64,000 nucleotides of DNA. Origin: Pezicula radicicola (Eukaryota; Ascomycota; Leotiomycetes; Helotiales; Dermateaceae). Both the position numbers and the translations under genes were made by a program. The DNA lies in assembly GCA_003008705.1 (NCBI GenBank), contig PDUO01000044.1:312004-376003 (forward strand), read 5' to 3'. Shown here piece after piece: positions 1-12,389 of this stretch (positions within the stretch are counted from its first letter, which is position 1; each line of letters begins with the position of its first letter). The notes under the pieces are model-generated. The model saw nothing but the letters and a program-made list of their open reading frames with translations, searched no databases and had not been told where the DNA came from.

Positions 1-256
1 TCATCTGAAAATTCGATGACCTCGTTCACCCATTGGCGGATTAGGTCATGTAAGACAATGACCAGTGTAGGTCCTGCTGGTGGTACGGGTTCTGGAGGGT
101 TGGGCTGTGGTGCCGATGAAGAAGAAGGTCGATTTACAAGTCGTTCCCAAACTTGTAGGTCTCGATGGTAGTGCTCACGAGCAATTCTGTGATCCAGAAA
201 GGGCTGGACGGAGTAGGATATCAAGTGGGAGTAGGAGAAGGCCGGCTTCCTTGACC
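1..256 (-). CDS. partial hypothetical gene running off the left edge
   Basis: Read on the minus strand, one frame stays open from about position 256 to the first base of the window. It encodes a hydrophilic stretch with a Ser/Pro-rich linker (PSSSSAPQP, NPPEPVPPAGP) followed by LVIVLHDLIRQW and an acidic end. The codon pattern and absence of stops suggest a real exon cut by the window edge, and a TTAG just upstream (near 257-262) could be the splice acceptor. I do not recognise the family. The overlapping plus-strand frame at 80-400 has no recognisable content and looks like a shadow. Confidence 0.35.
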
Positions 257-1427
257 TTACTAATCGGGAAAATATGTATCAATCTCCACTTCACCTCACC
301 CTCTGTACTTGCTCAATTCAATAGTGTGATAGGGTACGGGCGTAGCGTTTGCAGCCTCGGGGCGGGACAACATTACTCCGAATGCAACTATTTAGAATAG
401 AGCCTCCGGGCAGTTTATAGAGACCAACCATTCCTTCCTCTAATACTTTTACCCCTATCTTTGGCGCTACCTCTGCTTACTGTGCACTTGACGGCGCATC
501 ACTCTTATCCCTTTATAATAGAACATTGGCATTTCTCTATACCACTATGGATTAAAATAGGTTTAAATGAAAAAAAATTTAGTAGTTGTACACATAAAGC
601 ATATAAAGCCTAATTCTTATCTAACTCTGAACATTTACTAATTGTGGAATTCGGCATTAAGCGAGAAACCTCCCTTTAGAGCTTTCTGTAGGTAAAGTAA
701 GCTGTTTGTTAGTTTGGCTGCTTTTAGGGCTTAGGTTTGATAGCCGAGGAGGTTGTTGAGGTCATTTTAGTAGATGCTAGAAAACATATATATTTCTATT
801 TCTATAGTATCTATTCACAGAAGCCTGTGTGATAAGGTCTTTTCTTAATACTTTTGTAGCTTCGTGGTTGTAAATTTAGGATACTGTATATATTTGCTAA
901 GGGCTATACTGTACTACTACTATGCTAGGTTTAGGAGTTATATGACTTAAGAAGAAAGTAATGGATATCGTAAGCAAAAGTGCACAACCTTTAGTCAAGT
1001 ATGTAACCTAAAAGGTGAATTTTTCGAAATTAAGTTAGTTATCTAAGGAATTGCCTAACTAGCGTAAAGCTTCAGTTTCTAAAACCTTGAGAGTTACTCA
1101 AATCGAATGAGTTACTCGTCAGCACGGATCCAACAAAACAGCCCAAAGAAGAAGAAAAAAGAAGCTATCAGTGCATATAGTTCCATCTTCAACCTAAATC
1201 ACACTTAGAAACAATTTAGTCCGTGGAAACCCCCTCGGAAAGCAAATAAACAAAAAGAATATTAATCGTGGCCACGAATTGAATTTTAGAACTTTTCTCT
1301 CAAAAATGGTTTATATACAAGAATAAATAATATGCCGACCCGGGCACCGCAAGCAAGTGCTTCTTTCTTTTGTTTTGATTTTTCGCCTTCACACCTAACA
1401 CCTAATCCATGCTTTGCTCATCTTTCT
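257..1427. other. AT-rich intergenic stretch, no gene seen
   Basis: About 1.2 kb rich in A and T with many stops in all frames. It lies between the partial edge gene and the 3' end of the pectate lyase gene. I see no RNA gene or repeat in it. Confidence 0.5.
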
Positions 1428-2685
1428 TTATGTACTTGTAACATCGCTTGCAGAGTAGATGCAGTAAGTTCCATCAGCGCCGGAAGCATACTCGGTTGGC
1501 TCTTCGTCGTTGTCATCAGTGCCAGTATATTCGACACAAATATCGTCAACACCGCTAGCGACGATGTTGGTGAGGGTTGCAGTGTCTCCGTAGTTGTAGT
1601 TGATACCTTGAATGTACATTAGCGCTTGTCTTAAAACGAAACCAAAAAATATTGTTAGAAAAGCGAGGAGATTGAGTCAACTTACCAGCAATCTCGGAAC
1701 CATCAACAGCATAAACACTATCCATGATGACATGTCTCTCGTACATAGTATCGCAGTTACCACAAGAACGGTAAAGCTTTCCAAAAGTATCAACCGTGAA
1801 ACCAGAGATAGAAATCGTTCCAGCACCGTTATGTTGAACGACCTTATCATCAGCACCGAAAGCTCCACCTCCAATAATGTAGGTCGTTTCACCAGCATCT
1901 TGGTTCTTAACGGTGAAAGCATCCTCACAGACTGCAGACCACCAAACATTAGTCAAGGTACAAGCACCCTGGCAATGAACACCTTCAATTTGGTTGGGTC
2001 CGATAATGACGTTGGAAAGGGATCCTCCGTCCTCAATCTGGAAGACGGCGTCACTGTCACCACCTTCATCTTGCCCTGTACAGGTTACACCACGATCATA
2101 CATGACCATTCCTCCATCGAATGAGTCGCCTGCAGCGATGGTTTGAACGGCGGAAAGAGCAGATGTTCCTGAGGATGCTGGGAGAGCGGAAGAGACTGCA
2201 CCAGATCCAGAACTGCCAGAGCTTGAGCCGCTGCTGGAGGATGAGGTGACTGTTGATGCTGCGCTAGTAGTACCGGATGACTTGGAACTGCCTGAAGTCT
2301 TGGTTGCAGCAGCTGCACTGGTGCTTGGTGACGAGTCGTCTGAATCAGCTGTGGTTGAAGCAGCTGAGTCGTCGCTATCGTCGCTATCATCGCTGCTTGC
2401 TGTAGTCTTGGCAGAGGACTTTGCTGTCGTAGTCTTGGTGGACTTGGTTGTAGTGGTTTTTGAAGACTTCTTGGTGCTAGTGGTAGCAGCGGTAGTTGAA
2501 GAAGCTGCAGCTGCGTCTTCTTCGTCATCAGAAGACTTTGAGCTCTCTGACTTGAACATGTCGAAGAAAGAGCGGGCTACGTTGTTGTGTCTTACGGCGA
2601 GATCTGATGAGCCTTCAGCTGCTGGTGCAGCAGTTACGCCGAGAGCAAGGGCCAAAACGGCCATCTGAGCCATGGTGAACTTCAT
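1428..2685 (-). CDS. PL3-family pectate lyase, secreted, with long Ser/Thr/Asp-rich linker
   Basis: Predicted extracellular pectate lyase that cleaves de-esterified pectin in plant cell walls. Two exons: 1686-2685 and 1428-1606, joined across a 79-bp GTAAGT...CAAG intron, giving about 392 residues. Residues 1-19 form a signal peptide ending near AAPAAEG. Residues about 45-180 are low-complexity Ser, Thr, Asp and Lys, rather like an O-glycosylated stalk. The catalytic part follows (about 180-392) and shows typical PL3 features: GGMVMYDRG, a Cys-rich parallel beta-helix with [23 protein letters not shown], and [13 protein letters not shown]. Family PL3 enzymes are usually about 220-260 residues, so the linker is the odd part. 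The start is the only ATG that gives a signal peptide. The gene stands alone. Confidence 0.88.
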
Positions 2686-4021
2686 TGTAGATGAGTTTTG
2701 TTGTGTCTGAAAGTTGGAGTTGGAAAGATGTAGTGGCGAAGAAGGATTGGACTATGGCCAGCAAAGTATGATAGTAAAAGAAAGTCGATACTGCTAGCGT
2801 ATAGATTGAATGTGAAGAAGAATGAAGATTCGATGGTTCAGAAAGTATTTTGGTGAAGATTGAAGAATGTATTTGTACATCTTTGGAAGTTCCCACAATC
2901 CACTGAATTCTCTCCTATGCTTAGCGAACGTCTCCATCGAGGCGGTTTTGCCCGCAGGTGTTCGTGGAAACAATCAAGTAGAAACATCCTTGGCAACCCC
3001 AAAGTTATGAAAACTAATGATTCTAAAAACGATGAAGGGCGGAAAAAGGATCAAATGACGGGCCCTTTCATATATCTCAAATCGGCAAACATCATGGGGA
3101 GACGAACGGGTGGCGTCCGAAAGCCATCGCTAGATCAGACGGTACTTTAAACTATACCAAAAATGGATTACGAGAGCCAGCTATGAAACAAGAATGCTTG
3201 TTCTTATTCCACAACTTTTCCTGGTTGGTGGACTGGTGGGACCACTGCACGATAAACGACCTCGTCGCAAGCAAAAAGAATGACATCGATCTACAGAGTG
3301 CAGCGGTTCAGGAATTATTGTACGGAGTAAAATGCCTAGAATATTACGGAAGCATTGGTGTTAAGTACGCTAAAGCGAGGGTTTAAGTAGCCATATATAC
3401 TACCAGAAGCGACGAAAACATTGCAACTTTGCTAGATTCAAAGGCTCAAAACTTGATAGGGATCAAATAAGACCACACTCTGTTTTTTAAAATCATACCA
3501 TCATCCACTCAAGCAACTCTCAGGGATTCGGTGATGTACAAAAGTTCTGGGTTGTAGTGGAGTGACATGCGTAGATGCCTAGCGCTGCCAAGCGCCAAGT
3601 ACCGTATCTATCCACGCGCTTACGAGTATAGCTCTCAACTATATTAATTACCCCGTTAATTCGTCATTCGATTCGCTAGGCTCTTTTAATCGGGCAATTC
3701 TTTTGCGCTGCGCCCTCTGGGGTCTCGTTACTGTAAATCCCCCTTTTGATTGTCGGAGGGAGTTCCCCGTACAAACTTGATGATGTTTGTCTATCACGTG
3801 TGTTATACTTGGCGTTATTTGATCGGGAACTATCTAATATCAAGCCTTTACAAGATTCTGAGCCGCTTCCGTTTTGAGTTTATTGGACATATAAGTGAGA
3901 CAAATAAGCAGAATGGAGCATCGAGAAAACAGAAATGTTGGAAAATAAGCGACGAGACTAAATTTGGAACGCTCAACACAGTACCATATTAGATTGCAGT
4001 AAACTAAGCCAAAGTTAACTA
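2686..4021. other. intergenic, promoter side of the pectate lyase, no gene seen
   Basis: About 1.3 kb between the start of the pectate lyase gene and the 3' end of the broken permease. Short open frames occur on the plus strand (2860-3150, 3183-3386, 3750-3992) but none has recognisable protein content. Polypyrimidine/polypurine tracts just upstream of 2685 fit a fungal 5' leader. Confidence 0.45.
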
Positions 4022-5260
4022 TCAAGAAGATTTATTGCCTCCCTTTGACTCGAAACTCATTTCCTGTGCTTGACCACCTACTGACAGCTTCTCGTAAATC
4101 TCCTGAACGGGCCCTACCAACAAATAATGCTTCTTACCATGAAATAACCACCCGATAACAGCCAATAATATGCCTGCACCACCGAATACACTGCTATAAT
4201 TAATATTCTCAGCAATAACCGGCCAACTACCAGGCAGTACCTCTACAAGACAACAGCCTAAATTGAACACAAAACTAAATAACTCACAAGCCGTTCCCAA
4301 CACATATCCCATCCTAAAGTAAGATTTAGGCTGCGAAGAAAGGTATTGGCGACGCGTAAGTGATGCTGCAAGCAAAGGAAGAAAACCAAGACTGTAGAAG
4401 AAATTCGCAGAGTCAATAATGATATTGAATCCTGTTTCTGAAGCGAGGTAGATGAATGACATCAGGAAGTTAACAGTGATTGATACGTAAAGCGCATTTC
4501 ATTGACTGGGATGTTGTGTTTGTGATCGACTTTTGTCCAGAATGAGCGGTAGGGAAGTGAACCACCTCGTGCATACCGACCATGACGCCGATTGTGACAA
4601 CCAGTCCAGTAAGAAGAACAAATACTACAAGAACATCAGCTCAATGCATATGTAATTGTGAATAACAGCATTGCCATATTTCCAAACATCAAGATACAAG
4701 ACATTGAAAAACTGAAACAGCAACCACATTTGTCATCTCTGAGGTACGAAGTTTGGATGAAAAAAGCAAGCACAGGTGAACATCATCTCAGAAAGTATCA
4801 ATATCACAACCGGAGGGATAAAAGCCACAGTCAGAGAATGAAATACACCAGTGAAGTACCCCTAAATGAAATAAAGCTAGTAAGTAACTAACTACAACCA
4901 AATCTTTTCTTAAAAAGAGTAATTAAACTTATTGCCATCCGTCCATAGTTCGGTCCACCAAGTTGTGTCGCAATATAGCATTTGGAAAAGCAGAACCATA
5001 TTCAGCAAGGTTCAAACAGAATACTGAAAGAGCTGCCCCGACGGCAAGTGTTCCCCAGATCTCAACGGCTAGTCCCCCTCCCCCAATAGATACCGATGAC
5101 CATGGAGCTTGCTGCAAATGCCCATGCACTAAATTACTATTAACGATATCCAATCTGGGGCTTCTGAAAAGGATGTTTATACCCTGGTAAAACGACAGCC
5201 ATTGCGCATAGCGAGAACAGTCCCATGGTACTACGAAGTTCCTTAGTTGCCGTTGGATCT
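4022..5260 (-). pseudogene. amino-acid/choline-type permease (APC superfamily) pseudogene
   Basis: Two separated pieces look like one fungal APC permease of the GABA/choline transporter type. The N-terminal piece (about 4929-5260) contains GGLAVEIWGTLAVGAALS and LAEYGSAFPNA, matching the usual first transmembrane region ending in an AEMASAFPTAGGQY-like motif. The frame is then lost, and in another frame TQLGGPNYGRMA follows. The C-terminal piece (4022-4462, 146 residues) has three hydrophobic segments and ends with the typical WLFHGKKHYLLVGPV. Only about 155 codons lie between the pieces where a full permease needs about 300, so the middle is deleted as well as frameshifted. It cannot make a normal 12-helix transporter. 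The family call is by recognition, not search. Confidence 0.6.
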
Positions 5261-5993
5261 ATGACAGATTACTCAGTCGGGATCTCCCTTTTCTCAGCCA
5301 TATTGAATGTGGTCTATGAAATTTGGAACTAAGTAGCTCAGCCAAAATATGAAGCCTAGAAAGACAAAACCTATGGGCTTGGTAAGGGCTAAGACATGTC
5401 ATCTTATACCAAGCTTTTTCGTGGTGTTGGTAAGCATTTCTACACTTAGTCTGAGATAGGAATTCGAGATCATCACGAAGATAACGCTAGGAGATTGCTT
5501 ACCGGGGGCAGAATGGTTGCACTATCGCACTGTATCATACCTATCCTAAATCCAAACTCAGGGTTAAGGGGACTGGAAATAGCTTGGGAATATCAGGAAT
5601 GTTATCTCCCCGTCAGCTTGAAGGGTGGATATACTCACGGCCAGACATGTTGGCCGTTTTAGGCGAAACATGCTTTGAATTGATAAGACTTTCATATCGA
5701 CTACTATTTTTCTATGGAAGCTAACAAATATTCCGTAGAATACAGTCATTGCCAACGCCGATAAGCCAATAACTAAAGAGGATAAAAGACGCATTAAGGC
5801 ATAGTAACTCAATAGATTTAAACCTAAGCAACTAACTTGATGTGATCAACTTGATTTGACTAACTGACTTGACTTGAGTAAATTGCCAGTGTACTAAATT
5901 TAAATAGTATAACTTACTGTTCTCTTATATGGTTAGAAATTGACGCCTAAATAAAGCTTGTCTCCTACATTGCCACTGTTTTCTCGCCTCGTA
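5261..5993. other. intergenic, no gene seen
   Basis: About 0.7 kb between the permease relic and the 3' end of the DUF6604 gene. A short AACTTGA/ACTTGAT repeat patch lies at 5828-5880. No protein recognised. Confidence 0.4.
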
Positions 5994-8820
5994 CTACAAA
6001 GAGAGTTGCTTCGGAACTCTCTTTTCCCCGCCACCAACATAGTCCCTTACAGCCATGACCTCCAGACTCCCCTCCTTGTCAATAAGGGCATTCATAATGT
6101 CACCCAGCCGCTTCACAACATCAGCCCTCTTGCTTTCATCTTCCATCAATCTGAAAATAAAGTGCGCAACAACTGGCATCTCTCCACCACTGAATTCCAG
6201 CGGCCGAAGCAGTTCACCCATATCGACTATTTCCTTGCTGAACTCCTCGGCGATTGTCTTGGTCAAAAGTAGACAACGTCGTTGGAAGGAGAAGTAATTG
6301 AAATTAAGTGTGTACGACTCATGGGCCACGCGGGTGCAGAGAACATTCAGAAGTTGGATGCTGGTTAGCTTGCGGGTTGTCTGAAACTGCTGAGTGAGTG
6401 CGTGGTCTGACGTTAATCGTTCTTCTGACAAGGGACTGATCAATGAGGAACTCGCTGTAATTGCAGTGCTTGTTGAAGACCCGAGGGGGAGATCTTTAGG
6501 ATCCCCATCTCCAAGAATGCGTAGGCCAGCAATCATATCACTCGTTTCCCGATCGGTGATTTCGTTGAGGAGCCGCTCCATATCGGGAAGAGTCGGTTGG
6601 AAGGACAAGCCTTTGCGATACGTATTGCAGAACCTTTGGTAGTACTGTTGGCAGACTATGGAAGCTGGCCTGATGCCTCTCTTTTCGGCATTCTTTATAG
6701 TTATAACTTTATAATCCCCAGTCTTGTCTTGGGCTTTCCGCTCAGCCATCATCTCACTGGTCCCTGTGGCTCGTTCATAACTACGAGAATACTGCGCTGG
6801 ATTAGTTGGCGCATGTTCATGCCTGAAAATGCGATCGTTTCCGTGGATCAGAATCAGAGCTTCCATATCCATCCATCGCTGCGAACTAGAGTCCTCATGT
6901 CGTAGTGCATTGTACAGATGAGCTGCACATATAGTCCCTCCGTTGCAATTTGTTACACATAGCCCATCATTATTCAAAGTAAGCGAGAAACGAAAGATCA
7001 TCATTCCACAGAATAGAGGATGTCTCCGGAGGTAGAAGAAAGGCTCGATATCGGATTCAGGAACACCGTGGCTGGTATGCAGCTCGGTCCTCCTGGGCTC
7101 AAAAATATCCTCGAGAACCCAGCAATCGATCTCCGCAACAGTGTGCTTAAGGTCACGGACCAAGAATTCGGGAAGTTCGTTCTTTTCAATAAAGTCCAAC
7201 TCCTCGTTGAGGATGGACTTAACGCGTCGTCCCATAGATAGAAGCTCAGTGTGACATTCAAAAACCGCGTCTTCTAGAATGTATCGTATATCGCACTGAA
7301 TTTGGCTGGCAAAAACCAACCATATAGGAATACGCCGAATGGCTAGCATCTTGATAATACCTAAAGTGAACTGATCTTCCCCTGGAGGCTGAAAAGTGTC
7401 TATGTTGACATGGAAGGCCTTAACAAGGGTGCATTCGGCGACAAGTTCGTATAATATGTTTCTGTCTCTCTGCATCTTCTCGCTGCTGTGTTTTGCATGA
7501 TAATCTATGCCGTACTTGTTAGGCTCGTCATAGAGCGTACTCAGACTAGGCGTCACAACCATCTTTTTGGGAGGGATATTCTTCAGCCACTCAGAAAGGT
7601 CCCAGTACCGAGGTAGACAGATGAAGTCTGCCTCCTCAAATATAGAGTCGTCCATTTCTTGTTTGTCGTGAATTTCAGCGTCCTTCGCGTCATAGTCCAC
7701 ATGCGCCAGGCCAATTTCAACAAATAGCATCTGGGACATAGCTTCGTAGTTTTGGTACTCGCGAGGAAGGAGAGATAAAAGCTCTTGCTCCCCCTTTTCT
7801 AGCAACTCATAGGCAGTATTAGTGGTGATGGCCACAGCGCTCAGGCTGAGAATCCCGTCTTGATAGTCACACCATCGCTCTTGAATGTATTCCCGGATGC
7901 AGTTGAAATCCGAGAAAAAACAATATATGATGAAGTACACATCGTCAAAGTCGTCTTCTAGATCATCGCCAGCTGCCAACCAGTCATCATCATCAGCCTT
8001 ACTCGATACTAGCGTCTGTTTGGATTTTTGGGTCTTCGTTTCCTTCCTTGCCTTGCCCTTTCTCTTGCCATATTTGACCTTCTTCACTCGTGTCTTCTTG
8101 CTGGAAGGGTTCTCTTTCTCGGAGCCATTTGCCCGCACATCATCTTCGCTCTCTGAGGCGCCTCCATCAGAAGCTTGTAGTCCAGGACTATGAATCCGAT
8201 CAATATTCAAATTGTCGACCTGAAGCATATCATAAAGATTGTTGATCTCAGTCTTTGTTTCAAGAGGTCTCCTTGCAGCAGTATCTGGGAACGTCAGCCG
8301 CCGGTTCAAGACATGCTGTTGAATTCGCCCAATAGTAGAATAAACAACTTAGAAAGGGGGAATAGGCTTACAAGGGGCTGGCTTCGTCTTGGTAGCTCGA
8401 AATACAGCCAGTGTATCTTCCAAGATTTTGACCATATGAGCATGCCCAGCACCAACGTCGGCCACATTTCGTTGTCTATAACATGCAGTAGCTTCCTTGC
8501 GTTTAGAAACTACCTCCTGCAACAGCTGTACGATATTATCGGGGACTGCCAGTCCCTGCTTGATGATAGACCTGGCTAAAATCGGAATTTTATTAGGGGT
8601 AACACTGTCGTAGAAACGTGAGTTTGGGGTTCACTCTTTAATAAGGATAGCAGAATGGATTCCGGAGTACGTGTCCTTCGACCTTCAGGCACGTAGACCG
8701 GTTCTACTGGATAGCTAGGCTAATCGCTTACTCTTGCTGTCCGCTAGTCTGCTTGATCCAATCGAACACTTTGGACTGGCGAGCTTTGTAGGCTTTGTAT
8801 GTGTTGACGAGTAAGTCCAT
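5994..8820 (-). CDS. DUF6604-family protein, function unknown
   Basis: Uncharacterised protein of a family common in Leotiomycetes and related fungi. I build three exons: 8732-8820, 8372-8571 and 5994-8284, total about 859 residues. Exon 1 encodes MDLLVNTYKAYKARQSK, the expected short N-terminal helix with repeated YK. Exon 2 continues with a helical segment (LLQEVVSKRKEA). The last intron ends at TTCCCAG after a GCTGACG branch site, and this choice keeps the frame. Residues about 125-170 are Lys/Arg-rich (RVKKVKYGKRKGKARKETK) and may be a nuclear signal. The rest is mostly helical with no catalytic motif that I recognise. A longer open frame can be started from TTG at 8309, but the spliced model explains the upstream coding sequence better. 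The biological role is unknown. Confidence 0.75.
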
Positions 8821-9575
8821 TGTCTTAGCCGTCTCTCGCGGGGTAACAGTGGGGGATCAATTGGGATGCGATTCTGGAGCGTTGAATTACAGATATTTCT
8901 CGCAAAAGAATGTTGTTCAGTCCTAAAGCTAAGATATTCCTTCAAATAACTTGAAGTTGGACGAACGTAAACAAGAGGCGCGACGCGTTACTATTGAGTT
9001 TCCAAAACGCTCTTTGGTTAGGTTGTGTGTGTACTTCGTTTCATAAACCTTATTGGGCAAAGTACGGTCACGTGTTAAATTCTGTGGAGGACTGACTAAG
9101 TTTGGTGCAGAGCAAGTAATATGTAAAAGGATTGAGTTATATACTGCATATCTTAGGATTTCAGATCTAGAGGCACCCGAATATGAGTTAAGAGTTTGTA
9201 ATGATATTCACGTGACCATGAACGGAGAGCTAAACGTTAACGCTTACTCAAGAACTCACATCAAACTAGTAGACCACAAAACTTCGATTCAAATACTTCA
9301 ATTAATATTAAGTCAACTGAATTTTCTGTAGCTAATTCGGCTTCAGCGCCTAACTTGAACTAATGATTCTAGTATATACCGGCCATGCTATTCGGTGCCC
9401 ATCAATAATTCTTCAAAAAGAACAACAGTATTGCGACTTTTATTAGAAAATTTCTCTTCATCCTCCTAAGCCTTAATCCTGATCTAAGTTCCTGCGCTGC
9501 TGAGACAAGTTTTACAGCCACAACCATTACATCAGGTCTCGGCAAAGCCCCTTTACAACGTATCTAAGCGACGTA
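8821..9575. other. intergenic, no gene seen
   Basis: About 0.75 kb between the DUF6604 start and the 3' end of the sugar transporter. The open frame at 9053-9331 has no recognisable content. Confidence 0.4.
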
Positions 9576-11660
9576 TCAAGCTGCAGGCTCTTTCTCCAGG
9601 ACTTCAGTTACACCTTCATCGCCATGAATAACTACCTCCGCCTTCTTCAAAGAAAACTTTACTGGATTTGACGCATTAAAAATCTCAGTCAATTCCTCGA
9701 GCTAGAGAATAGTATCAGTCCTGTATCAAGAACTGGAAAATTATTAAGAAGCGCTTACCGTCCTGTTCTTTGTTTCGACGAAGAAGAAATACATGAATAT
9801 GACCTCAAATAGATCCCAGAAGATGAAAAGATAGTAGTAGTTGTATCCAGCTCCGGTAAAGGCAATACCGGTGACGAACGTGTTATAGAAACTGGCGATG
9901 TTTCCAAAGAGCGTGTACAGCGCCATGCCTTTTGATCTGGACTCGAATCGCAATACTTCCACAGCATAAAGACCTAAGTGTATTTATGACTTTTAATCTC
10001 GCTTGAAGAAATATGTAATATGCTTACCTTGCATCGGAGTCCAACCAACCGCAAAAACGAAGCTGAAAATGAAAATCATAGCTATCTCTGCTTTTGCCTG
10101 GGCACTATTCTTGGCTGCTACAGTCCCATCAGGCAAGGTAGTAATGTTTGTGGCGTTTAGAGCAAGAATTATGGCAAACAAAATAACAATGATGCTAGTA
10201 GAAACTAGTAGTTGAGGTCGACGTCCCCAACGATCAGTATATGCAGCTCCGATTAGAGCCCCAGCAAAACTGAGAACACTTTGCATTCCTTGGAGTAACA
10301 GTTGAGTATGGTTATTCTCAATACCCGCTCCGGAAAGCATCTGTGGGTAATAATAAGACACTGGACCATTACCTGTCCATTGCCCAAAGATAGCGATGAC
10401 CACAGTTAACATTGTCCGGTACCGAACTTCACGATTATTAAAAAGCTCTCTGAAATCCCACCTTGAGTCAAAGTCAGCTCAGCTGCAAGGGAATACTGAG
10501 ATATAAGAATCGACTCACCAACGTTTGTCAGCACCGGTAATGCTAATTTCTTCGAGCATTTCTCTGAACTCAAGTTGGACGATAGGGCTTTCTCTGTCGC
10601 CTTCTCCGTGATACTTTGCCATCACTTGAAGAGCGTCTTCGTGTCTATCGTTGGCCATGAGCCATCTAGGACTCTGTATCTATGTTAAAAGATGTATATC
10701 ATGAATTCAAAGATCTCATACCTCTGGAAGGAAAAGTACGGAAATAAGTACGATACCAGAAAACATCATTTGGAGCCATAGTCTGTAGATTTTATCAGCA
10801 AGGGTAAATACACAAGGCTTGAGACTCATATTCAACTTACGGTATTCTCCAGGAATTCGTGCCGGTAATATACTAAAAGATATTAGTCAGAAAGAACAAC
10901 GTTTACGTTCACATAAGCATGCTTACAGAAGTCCCATAAGGAACTATTACAATTGGCCGTCAGCACAAAAAGTCTATATATTAGTGGTATGACTTACTAA
11001 AGGTTCCCGGAATAGCTCCAACAAAGTAAAAAGTTGTATAAACACCAGTCATACTTCCTCTAAAACTCGGATGTGCCATTTCACTAACATACGGTAATGC
11101 TGCCGAAGGGCCCAAAGCAGCACCAACACCCAACAAAAACCTCCCGATCATGAATGCAGCGAGATTCTGAGCACTGGCTTGAACACAAGCTCCAATAATA
11201 ATGACACCGGCGCCGAAAAACATGCCCCATCTTCGGCCTTTCCAGTCAGAGCATGGGCCTGCGATACAAGCTCCTATAAGATTTCCAATGGTGAAAATGG
11301 CGTAGACTATTCCTGTGGAGGGAGTACCACCTGTGAGAGAGAAGTGGAAATAGGCACGATATTGCACGTAGGAGTTTATAGAACCCATTACTGATCCATC
11401 GTACCCGTTAACGGCTGCATTGAGAGTGGCAAGAAAGAGGCAGATATAAAGCTGCAAAGGTTAAAACCCTTCATTTCGTTGGGGATATTTGAACTGACCT
11501 GGAACATGCGACGGGTCCAGAGAGACGGTCTGGCTTTTGCTGTCGCGTCTGCAAGAGCTACATTGGCCACATTCTTGACTTCAGTAGTCTTACCAAGTGT
11601 GTTAGGAGTCTTTGGAATATCGGTCTGAGCAGATCTCTCTTCTTTCACCTGATCTGCCAT
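9576..11660 (-). CDS. MFS sugar porter, lactose-permease/hexose type
   Basis: Predicted plasma-membrane sugar:proton symporter of the major facilitator superfamily, about 551 residues with 12 expected helices. Nine exons can be placed with consistent phase: 11499-11660, 10998-11451, 10927-10943 (17 bp), 10851-10882 (32 bp), 10722-10782, 10519-10673, 10028-10461, 9759-9973 and 9576-9701. Sugar-porter signatures are visible: NGYDGSVMGSI in helix 1, SDWKGRRWG after helix 2, PESPRWLMAND before the central loop, TDRWGRRPQ after helix 8, and VETKNRTLEELTEIF after helix 12. The start is the ATG at 11660 (MADQVKEE); an upstream ATG at 11681 is also in frame. The two micro-exons are the striking part of the model, and they restore IPYGTS and YITGTNSWRIP. 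It lies tail-to-head with the P450, but I see no sign of shared function. Confidence 0.9.
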
Positions 11661-12389
11661 TTTGACAAGGTAAAATATCAATATTGCACTAGTTCTTTAC
11701 TTGTCCGACTCCAAAATGCAAAGTATTCATGGAGAAGTGAGGCTATCCAAAGGTCATATCGACCATCCAAGCCCTTTCTAAACCCCCATCTCTGTTATTA
11801 CTATGCTGTTCCATACAAGATAAGAGCAAGATTATAGGTCTCGAATCAGGTCTCGAATCATGTTCATCGCCAACCCCGCATACATACAGTAACAAGTCGG
11901 AACTAAGCGACCCCTTGTAAGGTCTGATCATATTCTTATGTAACGTTGCTTACCGACGATCATCGCCTAAATTTGCCGGCTGTATTTTGAAGGTCGGAAA
12001 GATATGGTCTGCTGCAGAAAACTTCCGGAAAGACTCAAATCCCAAGGCTACTTAATTGAAACATACGACTGAAAACGAATTCCAAAGTTGGCAATATTTC
12101 CCTCTTTCTGTCTGCTATCTATAATATTTGTCTAAAGGCTACAGATAGCATGCGGAGAAGCTCGGCAAAGCTCCTCGCGAATATAGGGGAGGGGTCATGT
12201 GATGGCAAGCATGTGATATACACCCTCGTCACTATTGATGCTTTGGAATAGGCTCAGAAGCAACCTTCTTCCTAGGGTAGGCATATATTCAAAGATTGTC
12301 CTTAACAAACTCGCCGAATGTGAAACAGAAAATGCAGAAAGGAAAATAGAACAATAATCTTCGATACAGTCGGTAGATTTTAAAGGGAC
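11661..12389. other. intergenic between transporter start and P450 stop
   Basis: About 0.7 kb. A short direct repeat GGTCTCGAATCA occurs at about 11838-11860. No gene or RNA seen. Confidence 0.4.

Noticed and set aside
2085..2528. Leu/Gln/Pro-rich open frame over the pectate lyase linker
   Set aside because: It is the shadow of the repetitive Ser/Thr/Asp codons in another frame.
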